The translations under genes and the position numbers were made by a program. The notes below the pieces were generated by a model. It saw nothing but the letters and a program-made list of their open reading frames with translations, ran no database searches and was not told where the DNA came from. DNA of 64,000 nucleotides from Saprospiraceae bacterium. Lineage in GTDB: Bacteria > Bacteroidota > Bacteroidia > Chitinophagales > Saprospiraceae. This document shows, piece after piece, positions 9,547 through 18,305 of the stretch. The DNA lies in NCBI GenBank assembly GCA_016714985.1, contig JADKBS010000005.1, forward strand, positions 124,001 through 188,000. Reading direction: 5' to 3'. Each line of letters starts with the position of its first letter. Position 1 is the stretch's first letter.

Positions 9547-9627
9547 TCGGTGTTAATATTGGCGGGGCAAAAATACGGGGGAAAGTCAGCCGTTTAGGAG
9601 TTGAATTTCACTTTAAACTAAATCTCT

Positions 9628-10251
9628 ATGAAGAAATCAATGATTTCCGCTTCTCTGCTTTTTTTGTCCATTGGATTGTTGGCACAATGGACCATCGCCC
9701 CCAACATGGGCTTGGGCTTTAGCACTTCCCAATTCGATGATGGGGATAAAAAATTCCAAGATGACTACGTCACCAGGGTTTTCGCTGGCATGCAGGTTGG
9801 TTATGGCTTTTCTAAAAGATTTGGAATAGGGCTTGCTGCGCAATATGCTGGAAAAGGCTATAAAGCTAAAGTTGTTAATTCCATGCCGCTGGAATTCAAG
9901 TATGATTATATAGAGGTGATTCCATTTGCCGAGTACAAACCCTTCCCTTTTATGGGTGTTGTATTAGGGCCGAGCATCGGCTTTCTGAGGGGGTTCTCTG
10001 TAAAGCTAAATAACATCCCAATAAAAAATATCGATCCTAATCTTATAGAAGACAAGGAAATTGGTGCCGTGGCAGGTTTGAAATTCTATTGGAAGGACTT
10101 GTTCTTGAACTTGACTTTCAATCGCAGCATCCAACCAGTTGCTGAATTCACTTACACGGATGAGAATGGGAATAATGCTGGAACCGGAAAAGAATTCAAC
10201 CAAAGCTTTCGGCTCGGTGTTGGATATAACTTCCATTTGAAGGAAAAATAG
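9628..10251 (+). CDS. Outer-membrane beta-barrel protein (OMP_b-brl-like)
   Basis: A 207-residue protein with a signal peptide (MKKSMISASLLFLSIGLLAQ) followed by alternating polar/hydrophobic strands: RVFAGMQVGYGFSKRFG, GIGLAAQYAGKGYKAK, LGPSIGFLRGFSVKL, and a final RLGVGYNFHLKEK. This is the pattern of small 8-strand barrels of the PorT/OmpW-like type in Bacteroidota. A lipoprotein gene follows 32 bases downstream, probably in the same operon. No specific function can be assigned. Confidence 0.75.
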   Translation: MKKSMISASLLFLSIGLLAQWTIAPNMGLGFSTSQFDDGDKKFQDDYVTRVFAGMQVGYGFSKRFGIGLAAQYAGKGYKAKVVNSMPLEFKYDYIEVIPFAEYKPFPFMGVVLGPSIGFLRGFSVKLNNIPIKNIDPNLIEDKEIGAVAGLKFYWKDLFLNLTFNRSIQPVAEFTYTDENGNNAGTGKEFNQSFRLGVGYNFHLKEK

Positions 10252-10283
10252 CCTAATTTGGCTGCTCAAATTGCTGATTCAAC

Positions 10284-10787
10284 ATGAAATCAATCGTCCC
10301 TTTCGCTAGCTTGACCATTACTGCGCTGACCATCGCACTCGGCTGTGTTAAACCGCCAGAGTACCCCATCGAGCCGTTAATACAGTACCTTTCGCTTAGC
10401 AAGGACACCATGAATAGAGGCGACGGCAGTTCAGACTCTATTCAGGTCACGCTTACCTTCACCGATGGCGATGGCGATATCGGAACGGCAGACTTAGAAA
10501 AGAACCTGTTCTATACCGATGACCGCGACGGTTTCATCCAGCCATACCAAATCCCATTTGTGCCTGAACAAGGGGCCTCCAACGGCATCAAGGGCGAGAT
10601 TCGGTTCTCATTGCTCAATTCCTGCTGTGATTTTCCCGATTCGCTGTTCAGCTTTGAACCTTGCAAGGATGAGTTCCCCAGCTTCCGCTACGACGAGATT
10701 AATTTCACGGTTTACATCGTTGACAGAAAAGGGCACAAAAGCAACGAAGTGCAACTTCCACCTGTGTATGTTAAGTGTTTTGATTGA
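10284..10787 (+). CDS. Putative lipoprotein
   Basis: A 167-residue protein with the signal MKSIVPFASLTITALTIALGC; the lipobox LGC predicts lipidation of Cys21. The mature part contains TFTDGDGDIGTADL, an Asp-rich loop common in Bacteroidota Ig-like surface lipoproteins, and ends in VYVDRKGHKSNEVQLPP-like strands (as FTVYIVDRKGHKSNEV). It follows the beta-barrel gene closely. Function unknown. It faces ruvC tail to tail. Confidence 0.7.
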   Translation: MKSIVPFASLTITALTIALGCVKPPEYPIEPLIQYLSLSKDTMNRGDGSSDSIQVTLTFTDGDGDIGTADLEKNLFYTDDRDGFIQPYQIPFVPEQGASNGIKGEIRFSLLNSCCDFPDSLFSFEPCKDEFPSFRYDEINFTVYIVDRKGHKSNEVQLPPVYVKCFD

Positions 10788-10845
10788 TGTGTTGCCATTG
10801 CCTCAAGCGAGACGATTGCTTCGATTCCGAATCCCGAATCACGCA

Positions 10846-11406
10846 TCATACCTTCTTCCCCGGATTTTGCTTCACGAACGACGACCAGTCCTTGAACTTC
10901 TTGCCGCCGCCCAGTACGGAATTGGATTGGTAAAAATGGCAGACCGCCGTGGCCAGCGCATCCGTCGCATCTAGGTACTTTTCATCGATTTTGCATTTGA
11001 AAATCGTCTCCAACATGGCCGCTACCTGTTCCTTGGCCGCATTGCCGTTACCTGTCACCGACTGCTTGATTTTTTTCGGTGAATACTCCGTCACTTCCAA
11101 GTCCAGCGTCATTGCTGCCGCGATGGCCACGCCCTGCGCCCGCCCCAGCTTCAGCATGGACTGCACGTTCTTGGCATAAAACGGTGCCTCAATGGCCAGT
11201 TCTGAAGGGCCGTACTGCCGGATGAGCGACTGCACCCCCTCGAAGATTTTCTTGAGCTTGTGTTGCTGTTCTTCCAATTGGTGCATGGTGATGACGCCCA
11301 GCGCCACAAGGCTCAATTGTCGGTTCTCCACCTCCAAGATGCCATAGCCGAGCACATTGGTGCCGGGGTCAATGCCGATAAGGCGGTATTTTTTTGTTTC
11401 TGTCAT
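10846..11406 (-). CDS. ruvC: Crossover junction endodeoxyribonuclease RuvC
   Basis: The 186-residue product is the Holliday-junction resolvase that cuts four-way junctions made by RuvAB. The RNase H-like fold signature is complete: GIDPGTNVLGYGIL with Asp13, AIEAPFYAKN with Glu73, and DATDALATAVCH with Asp146 and Asp149. The basic loop SPKKIKQSVTGNGNAAKEQV is the family DNA-binding segment. Length is slightly above the usual ~170 because of a short K-rich C-terminus. ruvA and ruvB are not in the window. It is divergent from the next membrane-protein gene across a repeat-filled gap. Confidence 0.95.
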   Translation of the reverse strand: MTETKKYRLIGIDPGTNVLGYGILEVENRQLSLVALGVITMHQLEEQQHKLKKIFEGVQSLIRQYGPSELAIEAPFYAKNVQSMLKLGRAQGVAIAAAMTLDLEVTEYSPKKIKQSVTGNGNAAKEQVAAMLETIFKCKIDEKYLDATDALATAVCHFYQSNSVLGGGKKFKDWSSFVKQNPGKKV

Positions 11407-11435
11407 TGCGCAGCAAAGCTAACTTCGCAACTTGA

Positions 11436-11521
11436 AAATGAAATTAGGAAATTAGAAATTGGGCGGCAAGCAATTTCCCAATTCCCCAATTCCCCAATTT
11501 CCCAATTTTCCAATTTCCCAA
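11436..11521. repeat. Mirrored AATTGGG/CCCAATT-word repeat
   Basis: GAAATTAGGAAATTAGAAATTGGG is followed after a few bases by CAATTTCCCAATTCCCCAATTCCCC and further CCAATTTCCC words. It fills the divergent gap between ruvC and the next gene. An open frame runs through it into the downstream gene, giving a low-complexity PNSPIPQFPNFP leader that I do not regard as protein. Confidence 0.65.
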
Positions 11522-12511
11522 TTGAAGCCCATCCTCAACCTCCTCGCCAAGCTGCTCATCACGGCACTGCTGGCCTGGGCGATTTACCGCCAAGTGTTTG
11601 CGAAGCAACAAGCGGACGAGCTATGGGCTGCACTCGTTCACCATTTCACCTACCCGAACCTGCTTTGGTTCGTGGCCGTGCTCTTGCTGGCCCCGCTCAA
11701 CCAAGCCCTCGAAGCCCTGAAATGGCATGAACTGACGAGGAGCTTCACCAAAATCAGCTTTTGGCAAAAGCTGAAGGCCATCTTGGCCGGCTCCACGATT
11801 GGCATCTTTACACCTAATAGGGTGGGGGAGTACGGTGGCAGGTTGCTTTTCGTGGAAGACGGGCAAGGCTGGAAGGCCGTTATCAGTACAGTCGTGGGCA
11901 GCATGGCGCAGTTGCTGGTGCTGCTGACGGTAGGGCTGTTGGGCGGCATCTATTTTTATGGCAAGTACTTGGATCCGGAGCCGTACATCGTACCAGTGGC
12001 ATTGAGCCTGGGGACGGCGTTCCTGGGGCTTTCTTTCTTCGCCTACTTCAATATTGACCTGGCGGTGGTGCTGGCCAAGCGGCTGCCATTTGCGGAGCGG
12101 CTGCGCAAACCGCTCAAGCAGCTTTCCATGCTGCGCAATTACCATCGGCGAGAATTGGGCTATGCAATGTGGTACGCATTTTTGCGGTACGCAACCTTCT
12201 GCACGCAGTATTACTTGTTGCTGCAATTCTATGGGGTACCTGCTCCTTGGCTGCCAGGCATGGCGGGCATTGCTACTATCTTCCTCGTGCAGGCGAGTGT
12301 GCCGCTGCCGCCGGCAATGGGCTTGCTGGCCCGTGGGGAAATCGCCCTCTATGTTTGGGGATTTTTTACCGACGACCGTGTGGACATCTTGGCCGCTACC
12401 TTCTCTTTGTTCGTAATAAACATCGTAGTGCCGGCGTTACTCGGCCTGGTGTTTATCGTCCAAGTGAATATTTTAAAATCTATCGGCTTTGAAACTAAAA
12501 AATCACCGTAA
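11522..12511 (+). CDS. Lysylphosphatidylglycerol synthase-like (UPF0104/YbhN) membrane protein
   Basis: A multi-pass inner-membrane protein of about 330 residues. Helices include LLAKLLITALLAWAIY, LLWFVAVLLLAPLNQAL, YIVPVALSLGTAFLGLSFF, and a C-terminal VINIVVPALLGLVFIVQV. Conserved family segments GSTIGIFTPNRVGEYGGR and ASVPLPPAMGLLARGE are both present; they mark the flippase domain of MprF-like and YbhN proteins, here without the synthetase domain. The frame is open from 11459, but that part is repeat DNA; TTG at 11522 directly precedes the first helix and is my preferred start. It overlaps the next gene by 23 bases, so they are translationally linked. Confidence 0.8.
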   Translation: MKPILNLLAKLLITALLAWAIYRQVFAKQQADELWAALVHHFTYPNLLWFVAVLLLAPLNQALEALKWHELTRSFTKISFWQKLKAILAGSTIGIFTPNRVGEYGGRLLFVEDGQGWKAVISTVVGSMAQLLVLLTVGLLGGIYFYGKYLDPEPYIVPVALSLGTAFLGLSFFAYFNIDLAVVLAKRLPFAERLRKPLKQLSMLRNYHRRELGYAMWYAFLRYATFCTQYYLLLQFYGVPAPWLPGMAGIATIFLVQASVPLPPAMGLLARGEIALYVWGFFTDDRVDILAATFSLFVINIVVPALLGLVFIVQVNILKSIGFETKKSP

Positions 12512-13364
12512 GGCGCTCATATTCAGTTTATTAGTGGCGGTCTTGTTTTTCTTCGGCTTCGCCAAAAACGGGGAAAACGGTGCTCGTATAGCATTGCCGC
12601 CAACAAAATCGGGCGGCTACACACCTTGCTACACCAACAACACCACCTACCAAGCTGGCGAGGAACTCACCTACAAACTCTACTACAATTGGGGCTTTGT
12701 CTGGCTATCGGCGGGCGAGATGACTTTCAAGGTCATTGATGAGGATGACCAATGGCATTTCAAGGTCATTGGCACCACCTACGATAGCTACGACTGGTTC
12801 TTTCGGGTGCGGGACTATTACGACACGTGGGTACAAAAGGAGACGGGCCTCCCCATCATGGGCATCCGGCAGATAGAGGAAGGCAAGTACCGACTCTACG
12901 ATTACCTCACTTACGACCAAAGCCGCAAGAAGGTACACAACGACCGGGGCAAGGCCATCAATGATATCAGGGAGCACCACGATTTCAAAATTGAGCCTTG
13001 CATGCACGATATTGTGAGCATCCTCTACCACGCCCGCAACGTGGACTACTCCAAAATGAAGGTCGGCGACTCGTTCCCCATCAAAATCTTTATGGACAAG
13101 GAAACGTGGCCGCTAAAGGTGCGCTACAATGGCCGAGAGGCAGGCAAGGACATCCGTGACCTTGGAAAATACAACACCCAAAGGTTCTCACCAGAAGTGA
13201 TTCCGGGTCGTGTATTTCCCGATGGCGCTACCATCAATGTCTGGGTGACGGACGATGCCAATCGCCTGCCCCTCGTCATTGAGTCGCCGCTGTCGGTAGG
13301 GTCGGTGAAGGCGGTGCTGTATAAGCACAAGGGGCTGCGGTGGCCCATCAAAGCCAAGCTTTAA
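12489..13364 (+). CDS. DUF3108-domain exported protein
   Basis: A 291-residue protein beginning at TTG 12489, inside the end of the preceding gene. The start gives a signal-like N-terminus (KNHRKALIFSLLVAVLFFFGF). The segment YQAGEELTYKLYYNWGFVWLSAGEMTF is the usual beginning of DUF3108, which forms a beta-barrel-like fold in the periplasm. The end, RLPLVIESPLSVGSVKAVL, also fits. Its biochemical role is unknown; overlap with the YbhN-like gene suggests a shared envelope function. Confidence 0.8.
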   Translation: MKLKNHRKALIFSLLVAVLFFFGFAKNGENGARIALPPTKSGGYTPCYTNNTTYQAGEELTYKLYYNWGFVWLSAGEMTFKVIDEDDQWHFKVIGTTYDSYDWFFRVRDYYDTWVQKETGLPIMGIRQIEEGKYRLYDYLTYDQSRKKVHNDRGKAINDIREHHDFKIEPCMHDIVSILYHARNVDYSKMKVGDSFPIKIFMDKETWPLKVRYNGREAGKDIRDLGKYNTQRFSPEVIPGRVFPDGATINVWVTDDANRLPLVIESPLSVGSVKAVLYKHKGLRWPIKAKL

Positions 13365-13384
13365 GTTCGCCCTGGTCGTTTTGA

Positions 13385-13480
13385 TATAAGATTTCAGATA
13401 AACGATTTTAGATTTTAGATTTGCCGGGCACCCCCAATCATACATCTGAAATCGTCTATCTGAAATCTTAAATCAATTCT
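13385..13480. repeat. Mirrored GATTTTAGAT/CTGAAATC-word repeat
   Basis: The gap between the DUF3108 and DUF4230 genes contains AAGATTTCAGATAAACGATTTTAGATTTTAG, then after a CCGGGCACCCCC spacer ATCTGAAATCGTCTATCTGAAATCTTAAATC. It forms an imperfect hairpin. The same words return around 43710-43865. Confidence 0.6.
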
Positions 13481-13484
13481 TAAA

Positions 13485-14120
13485 ATGTCGCAGCTAACTC
13501 CCCCTTCCCCCATCAACAAGTACCTCCTCCTTTTCACCCTTGTGGCCGTCTTTGCCGCAGGCATCTTGCTCACCCGCTGGTACTTCAAGCGGCAGGAAGC
13601 CGTGGTGAAGGAGAATGGTGTAGTGCTACTGGAGCGCATCAAGCAGGTGGCCAAGCTGATAACAGTAGAGGGGTATTTCTCCGAGATTTACGACTACCAA
13701 GACTACTATGGTTACGACCTGAGCTTTTTTCGTAAAAAAGCCCTGATACGGGTGAAGGCCAAGGTCTCGGTCGGCTATGATTTGGAGAAAATGAAGGTGA
13801 CCTCCGATGTCGCCACGAAGACCATCCGCTTAAGCGGCGTCCCACCCGCCGAGATTCTTTCCATAGAACATGACCTTGACTACTACGATGTGCAGGAGGG
13901 TTTTTTCAATGAATTCTCAACGGAAGACTATAACAAGCTGAATACCAAGGCCAAGGAGTTCATTCGCAAAAAAGCGCTCGAAAGCGACCTCATAAAGAAC
14001 GCCACCACACAACGGAACAGCCTATTGGAAACCATGCGCTTCATGGCCGAGAGCATGGGCTGGAAGCTAGAGGTGGAAGGGCTGCCCGCCGCAACACCGC
14101 CCGATAGTTTGCCCAAGTGA
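13485..14120 (+). CDS. DUF4230-domain membrane-anchored protein
   Basis: A 211-residue protein with one N-terminal transmembrane segment (YLLLFTLVAVFAAGILLTRWYF) and a conserved DUF4230 domain: LITVEGYFSEIYDYQDYYGY, ALIRVKAKVSVGYDLEKM and IEHDLDYYDVQEGFFNEFS. The domain is common in Bacteroidota and of unknown function. Topology predicts a periplasmic domain. It follows the DUF3108 gene in the same direction and is followed by a terminator-like hairpin. Confidence 0.85.
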   Translation: MSQLTPPSPINKYLLLFTLVAVFAAGILLTRWYFKRQEAVVKENGVVLLERIKQVAKLITVEGYFSEIYDYQDYYGYDLSFFRKKALIRVKAKVSVGYDLEKMKVTSDVATKTIRLSGVPPAEILSIEHDLDYYDVQEGFFNEFSTEDYNKLNTKAKEFIRKKALESDLIKNATTQRNSLLETMRFMAESMGWKLEVEGLPAATPPDSLPK

Positions 14121-14165
14121 ATGTCGGGCCGGAACAAAATTGTGCAATTCAAGTACACGATTTCA

Positions 14166-14192
14166 AAATTCCGCTACATTTAGGCGGAATTT
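14166..14192 (+). terminator. Hairpin after the DUF4230 gene
   Basis: AAATTCCGC, loop TACATTTAG, GCGGAATTT: a perfect 9-bp stem 45 bases after the stop codon. There is no long T tail, so termination is plausible but not certain. Confidence 0.5.
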
Positions 14193-14361
14193 GAGCTGTT
14201 GTGGTTTTCAAGTTTTCGGACGGGGGAAGTCCTCTAACCAGAATCGAAACCCGAGGCCATTCAAATAAAATCATTCAATTTCAAACAAACAAAACTTAGG
14301 CGGCCAAGCTTGACGAAAGCGAGTAGCTTCGGAGGCGGGCCAGCCAACTAAAATTCTGAGT

Positions 14362-15927
14362 ATGGATATTGGACTTATTTCCCTCATCATTGGATGGGCG
14401 TTCGTGCTGGTTTGGGTGCCGCTGGTGGTGCTTTCGCAACGCAAGACGCATCCAAAAGCGCTTTTCACGCTATTTTTTGCGGAACTCTGGGAGCGTTTTT
14501 CGTTCTATGGTATGCGTTCCTTTTTGGTGCTGTACATGACAAAAGTGCTGTTTGAAAAAATTGCAGAAGGAGAGGCCGATGCAAGGGCGTATGGGATTTA
14601 TGGGGCGTTCAACGCCTTGCTGTATGCGGCTCCCGTGATTGGAGGCATGATTGCCGACAAGATTCTCGGCTTCCGCCGTACCATCATCATTGGGGGCATC
14701 AGCATGGCGGCTGCGCAATTTGTCTTAGCCTTCAACGCATGGCAGTTCAACAGCGAGACCTTGTTCTTCACGGGACTCGGCCTTTTGGCGGTTGGCAACG
14801 GCTTTTTCAAGCCCAATATCTCCAGCTTCCTGGGCACATTTTACGACAAAAACGACCCTCGCAAGGACGGTGCTTTCACCATCTTTTACATGGGTATCAA
14901 TATCGGTGCCTTCCTGTCGCCGCTGACTTGCGCCTTCCTCGCTGAACGATATGATTGGTCGCTGGGCTTCTTGGCGGCTGGCTTGGGCATGGTGCTGGGC
15001 ATTGTTGTATTCTGGAGAAACATGGCCATGTACGAGGACAAAGGTAATCCGCCCAACCCTGCCTCCCTCAAGGATGTCATTTTCGCTGGCATGACCAAGC
15101 AGTCCATCATCATTTTGGGGGCCCTACTTGCCATACCGCTTTTTGCATTACTCATTGATTTTGAGAAAGTTACGGACATCATTCTCGTCCTGAGCGGCGT
15201 CGCAGTGCTTGGGTATATTCTTGTCAATGCCCTAAGGGACAACAATCGGGAAGACGGCCAAAGGATGTTCGTTTTCTTGGCACTGTTCTTTTTCCACATG
15301 ATTTTCTGGACACTGTTCGAACAAGCGGGCGGCTCGCTCACCATCCTGGCCGACCGTTTTGTGAACAGGCACGATATACCAGCTGGCCAGTTCCAGTCGC
15401 TCAACGCCATGTTCATCATGTTGCTGGCACCTGTCTTTTCCTGGATTTGGTTGAAGCTCGCCAAATCGGGCAAGGAACCCCGCACGCCGATGAAGTTCTT
15501 CTATGGATTGGTGCAGATTGCCCTTGGCTTTTGGGTCATCGTTATCGGTGCAAAGAGCGTTCTGGCAGGTGTGAACTCTGGGGCACTCATTCCAGTCATT
15601 TACCTAGTGGTCATGTACTTGTTGCACACAACGGGCGAGTTGAGCATTTCGCCAGTCGGCCTTTCGGTCGTGACGAAACTGGCACCCGCCAAAATGGTCG
15701 GCTTCGTGATGGGCGCATGGTTCCTTTCCATCGCCTTTGCGCACAAGATAGCTGGTGAGTTGGGCAAGCAGATTGCCTCGCCCGCCGAAGGCTCCGATGC
15801 TGCAACGGCGCTGGGCGCTTTTGCAGATGTTTACATGCAATGGGGTGTTTATATCACCCTTGCTGCTGCTACACTGCTGCTGCTGATTTCGCCCATTCTT
15901 AAGAAGTGGATGCACGGCGTTCAATAA
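14362..15927 (+). CDS. POT-family proton-dependent peptide transporter
   Basis: A 521-residue inner-membrane permease with 12-14 helices. The POT/PTR2 signatures are present: FFAELWERFSFYGMRSFLVLYM (carrying the ExxER-type motif) at the start, and NIGAFLSPLTCAFLAERYDW further on. The GELSISPVGLSVVTKLAP segment is the late-helix motif of the family. Such proteins import di- and tripeptides with protons. The gene has its own 240-base upstream region and is followed by a strong terminator, so it is probably monocistronic. The several secreted peptidases in the window could supply substrate, but no linkage is shown. Confidence 0.93.
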   Translation: MDIGLISLIIGWAFVLVWVPLVVLSQRKTHPKALFTLFFAELWERFSFYGMRSFLVLYMTKVLFEKIAEGEADARAYGIYGAFNALLYAAPVIGGMIADKILGFRRTIIIGGISMAAAQFVLAFNAWQFNSETLFFTGLGLLAVGNGFFKPNISSFLGTFYDKNDPRKDGAFTIFYMGINIGAFLSPLTCAFLAERYDWSLGFLAAGLGMVLGIVVFWRNMAMYEDKGNPPNPASLKDVIFAGMTKQSIIILGALLAIPLFALLIDFEKVTDIILVLSGVAVLGYILVNALRDNNREDGQRMFVFLALFFFHMIFWTLFEQAGGSLTILADRFVNRHDIPAGQFQSLNAMFIMLLAPVFSWIWLKLAKSGKEPRTPMKFFYGLVQIALGFWVIVIGAKSVLAGVNSGALIPVIYLVVMYLLHTTGELSISPVGLSVVTKLAPAKMVGFVMGAWFLSIAFAHKIAGELGKQIASPAEGSDAATALGAFADVYMQWGVYITLAAATLLLLISPILKKWMHGVQ

Positions 15928-15975
15928 GGAATTGCTTTATAGCTGTCAATCCTGGCTGCTATATTGCCTAAGCAT

Positions 15976-16010
15976 AAAGCCCGCCCTCATGAATTTGGGG
16001 GCGGGCTTTT
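15976..16010 (+). terminator. Rho-independent terminator of the POT gene
   Basis: AAAGCCCGCCC, loop of about 12 bases, GGGCGGGCTTT followed by TT. An 11-bp GC-rich perfect stem beginning 48 bases after the POT stop codon. Confidence 0.85.
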
Positions 16011-16194
16011 CAAAATATGACTCAAGTTGCGAGTTACAAGCCACGAATTTCGAGCAAGGTGGTTCTTTCCATGAAATCCATTGTAAAACTCGCAACTCGT
16101 GGGCAGCAGACAGGCGGTGACTCAAAGCCATCTCCGGACTTGGGAGAAAACACACTTCATTGCAATTATTGAAAACTTGCATTTACAACGAACT

Positions 16195-16875
16195 ATGAGC
16201 ATTATCGCAAACCGCTTGCTTCAGCACTTCACCGAACTCCACGACCACCTGCCGCCTGTGCCAGATGGCGTGGAATGGCTGCTGCCATTGCAAAACTTGC
16301 CAGAAACGGGCCGTGTTTTCAAGGTTTTTTTGGAAAAATACTACCACGACGAGCAGCCCCGTACGCTCATCCTTGGCATCAACCCTGGGCGGTTTGGGGC
16401 GGGCGTTACCAATGTGGCTTTCACCGACCCCGTGCGCTTGGAACGGGATTGTGGTATCCTGAACAGTTTTGATAAAAAAGAGGAGCTGTCGGCGCAGTTT
16501 GTTTACAAAGTAGTGCATGGCTACGGCGGATTGGAGGCTTTTTATAGCCAATTCTTCCTCAATTCGGTGGTGCCTTTTGGCTTTGTGAAAAACGGGGTGA
16601 ACTACAATTATTACGATGAAAAACCCCTGCAGCAAGCCATGTTGCCGCTTATCCGCTATCATTTGAATGGACTATTGGCACTGGGCATGAACAGGGAAGT
16701 TTGCTACTGCCTCGGCGAAGGGCAGAACTTCAAGTTCCTGTCAAAATTCAACGAACAGGAAGGCTTTTTTGACAAGGTGGTGCCGCTGCCGCACCCCCGT
16801 TTCATCATGCAGTACCGACGGAAGCGGGTGGAGGAGTACGCAGAGATGTACCTTCAAAAACTGAAGGAATGCTGA
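16195..16875 (+). CDS. Uracil-DNA glycosylase family protein (DUF4918/SMUG-like)
   Basis: I start this at ATG 16195 (MSIIANRLLQHF) because the 32 residues upstream in frame look non-coding; the product is then 226 residues. LILGINPGRFGAGVTNVAFTDP resembles the SMUG-type active-site motif GMNPGPFGM, and PLPHPRFIMQYRRKR resembles the C-terminal H-P-S/H-P-R loop. This combination identifies the DUF4918 branch of the UDG superfamily. It probably binds or excises damaged bases, but enzymatic activity has not been shown for the branch as far as I know. It is convergent with a peroxidase gene, separated by a bidirectional hairpin. Confidence 0.8.
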   Translation: MSIIANRLLQHFTELHDHLPPVPDGVEWLLPLQNLPETGRVFKVFLEKYYHDEQPRTLILGINPGRFGAGVTNVAFTDPVRLERDCGILNSFDKKEELSAQFVYKVVHGYGGLEAFYSQFFLNSVVPFGFVKNGVNYNYYDEKPLQQAMLPLIRYHLNGLLALGMNREVCYCLGEGQNFKFLSKFNEQEGFFDKVVPLPHPRFIMQYRRKRVEEYAEMYLQKLKEC

Positions 16876-16927
16876 CAGATTTTTTGAGTTACACTAAATC
16901 GCCAAGGATGGGATTCCATCCATGAAA

Positions 16928-16958
16928 AAGCGGCTGCCGGAAAAACCGACAGCCGCTT
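16928..16958. terminator. Bidirectional terminator hairpin
   Basis: AAGCGGCTGCCGG, loop AAAAA, CCGACAGCCGCTT. A 13-bp stem with one mismatch between two convergent genes; it can serve both strands. Confidence 0.8.
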
Positions 16959-17008
16959 CCAGTTTAAGATAAAGGGCTTTAAAAGTAGTGTGCGTTTGCT
17001 ATTGCAGA

Positions 17009-18139
17009 TTACTCGGCAAAAGGATTGGAGAACTTTTCGTCAGTCACCAAGCTGTTGTCGGTAAGGGTATTCAAGAAGGCAACGAGTGCCTGTTTTTGTT
17101 GATCGTTGAGGTTGAGCCTCCAAGGATTGCCCTCCCAGTCACGCAGGCGCTGGTCGAGGTTCGGGTGCTTCTGGATATTGCTGTTGTAATGGTTCACTAC
17201 GTCCATCAGTGTTGCGAAGCGGCCATCGTGCATGTAGGGACCAGTGAGGGCCACGTTGCGTAGCGAAGGCACTTTGAAAATACCGTCTGAACCTGGGCTG
17301 ATAGCACCCAAGCCTTGGTCAGCGTATTCCATGTCGAGACCGATATTGGCACGAGGGCGGCCATCGTTGTAGAAGCTTGGGATGGTGTCACGCAGCCCGA
17401 TAAACGCTTCGTTCAGGTTGCGGCCACCGTGGCAAGAGCTGCAAAGGGCCTGGCCAAAGAAGAGGTTCATACCCTCCTGCTCCACGGCAGAAAGTTGCGG
17501 CTGGAACTGGCCTTCATCAACCTTGGCATTGGCGGAGACCATGGAGCGCAGGAACTGGCTCATGGCGTCGGCAATACGCTCGGAAGTGACTTTTTCGTCA
17601 CCATAGGCAGCCTTGAACAGGTCGGCATAGTAGTCGGTTGCTGCCAACTTGACTACCAGTTTGTCCAAGTCTTCCACGCCCATTTCGATATGGTTCTTGA
17701 TGGGCTTCAACACCATTGACTCCAGTTTGTTCTCCCGGAGGTCCCAGAAGAAGTCCTTCTGCATGGACACGTTCACGATAGACATAGAGTTGCGGGGTGT
17801 GACGCCGCCGTCAAAGCCAAGGCTGCCCCTTGAAATATCGGCAAAGGCATTTGACTGGAGGTGGCAAGAAGCACAAGCGGTCGTGTTGTTCTTCGACAGC
17901 TTCTTGTCATAGAACAGCACTCGCCCAAGTGTGGCACCATCGTCGGTGACGCCAAACCTGGCACCCGTCATTGCCCCTTGGAAGTAGGCAGGCACATCGG
18001 GCTGTGCATAGTTGAAGGTGGTAGCTGGCAGCTTGAGTTGCTGGCCTTTGTAGGGTAGCTTCTCGTCTTTTTTACAGCCCACCACGAGTATTGCGGCGCA
18101 AGCCGCAACGAAAGCGAAGGAAAGAATGGAATTTTTCAT
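17009..18139 (-). CDS. Di-heme cytochrome c peroxidase/MauG-family lipoprotein
   Basis: Start at ATG 18139 gives a 376-residue product with lipobox VVGC (Cys22); the longer upstream frame is repeat DNA. Two heme c motifs are present, CASCH (89-93) and CSSCH (233-237), with the family segments LGRVLFYDKKLS, MVLKPIKNHIEMG and GPYMHDGRFATL. Members reduce peroxide with electrons from c-type cytochromes or oxidise protein-bound substrates. It should be anchored in the periplasm or on the outer membrane. It lies 166 bases downstream of an outer-membrane protein gene in the same direction. A second, separate homologue is at 49297-50463. Confidence 0.9.
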   Translation of the reverse strand: MKNSILSFAFVAACAAILVVGCKKDEKLPYKGQQLKLPATTFNYAQPDVPAYFQGAMTGARFGVTDDGATLGRVLFYDKKLSKNNTTACASCHLQSNAFADISRGSLGFDGGVTPRNSMSIVNVSMQKDFFWDLRENKLESMVLKPIKNHIEMGVEDLDKLVVKLAATDYYADLFKAAYGDEKVTSERIADAMSQFLRSMVSANAKVDEGQFQPQLSAVEQEGMNLFFGQALCSSCHGGRNLNEAFIGLRDTIPSFYNDGRPRANIGLDMEYADQGLGAISPGSDGIFKVPSLRNVALTGPYMHDGRFATLMDVVNHYNSNIQKHPNLDQRLRDWEGNPWRLNLNDQQKQALVAFLNTLTDNSLVTDEKFSNPFAE

Positions 18140-18182
18140 AAGCTCAAATTTGAGAAAAGTTTGTGAAAAGTCAGTTGAAAAA

Positions 18183-18300
18183 GGTTTCAGGGTTTCAGGT
18201 TTCATGGTTTCAGGGTTCATGGGTGGAGTGAGAAGGTTTGGCAGAAGCTGACTGCCCACTGCCCACTGTCGAACTGCCAACTCACCCCCAATGGTTTCAG
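18183..18300. repeat. GTTTCAGG- and CTGCCCACT-word repeats
   Basis: GGTTTCAGGGTTTCAGGTTTCATGGTTTCAGGGTTCATGG is followed by ACTGCCCACTGCCCACTGTCGAACTGCC and a last GGTTTCAGG. It fills the gap between the outer-membrane protein and the peroxidase and shares its main word with 3860-3973. Confidence 0.6.
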
Positions 18301-18305
18301 GTTTT

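Noticed and set aside
11459..11521. N-terminal extension of the YbhN-like protein (PNSPIPQFPNFP)
   Set aside because: It is translated repeat DNA. The membrane protein starts naturally just before its first helix.
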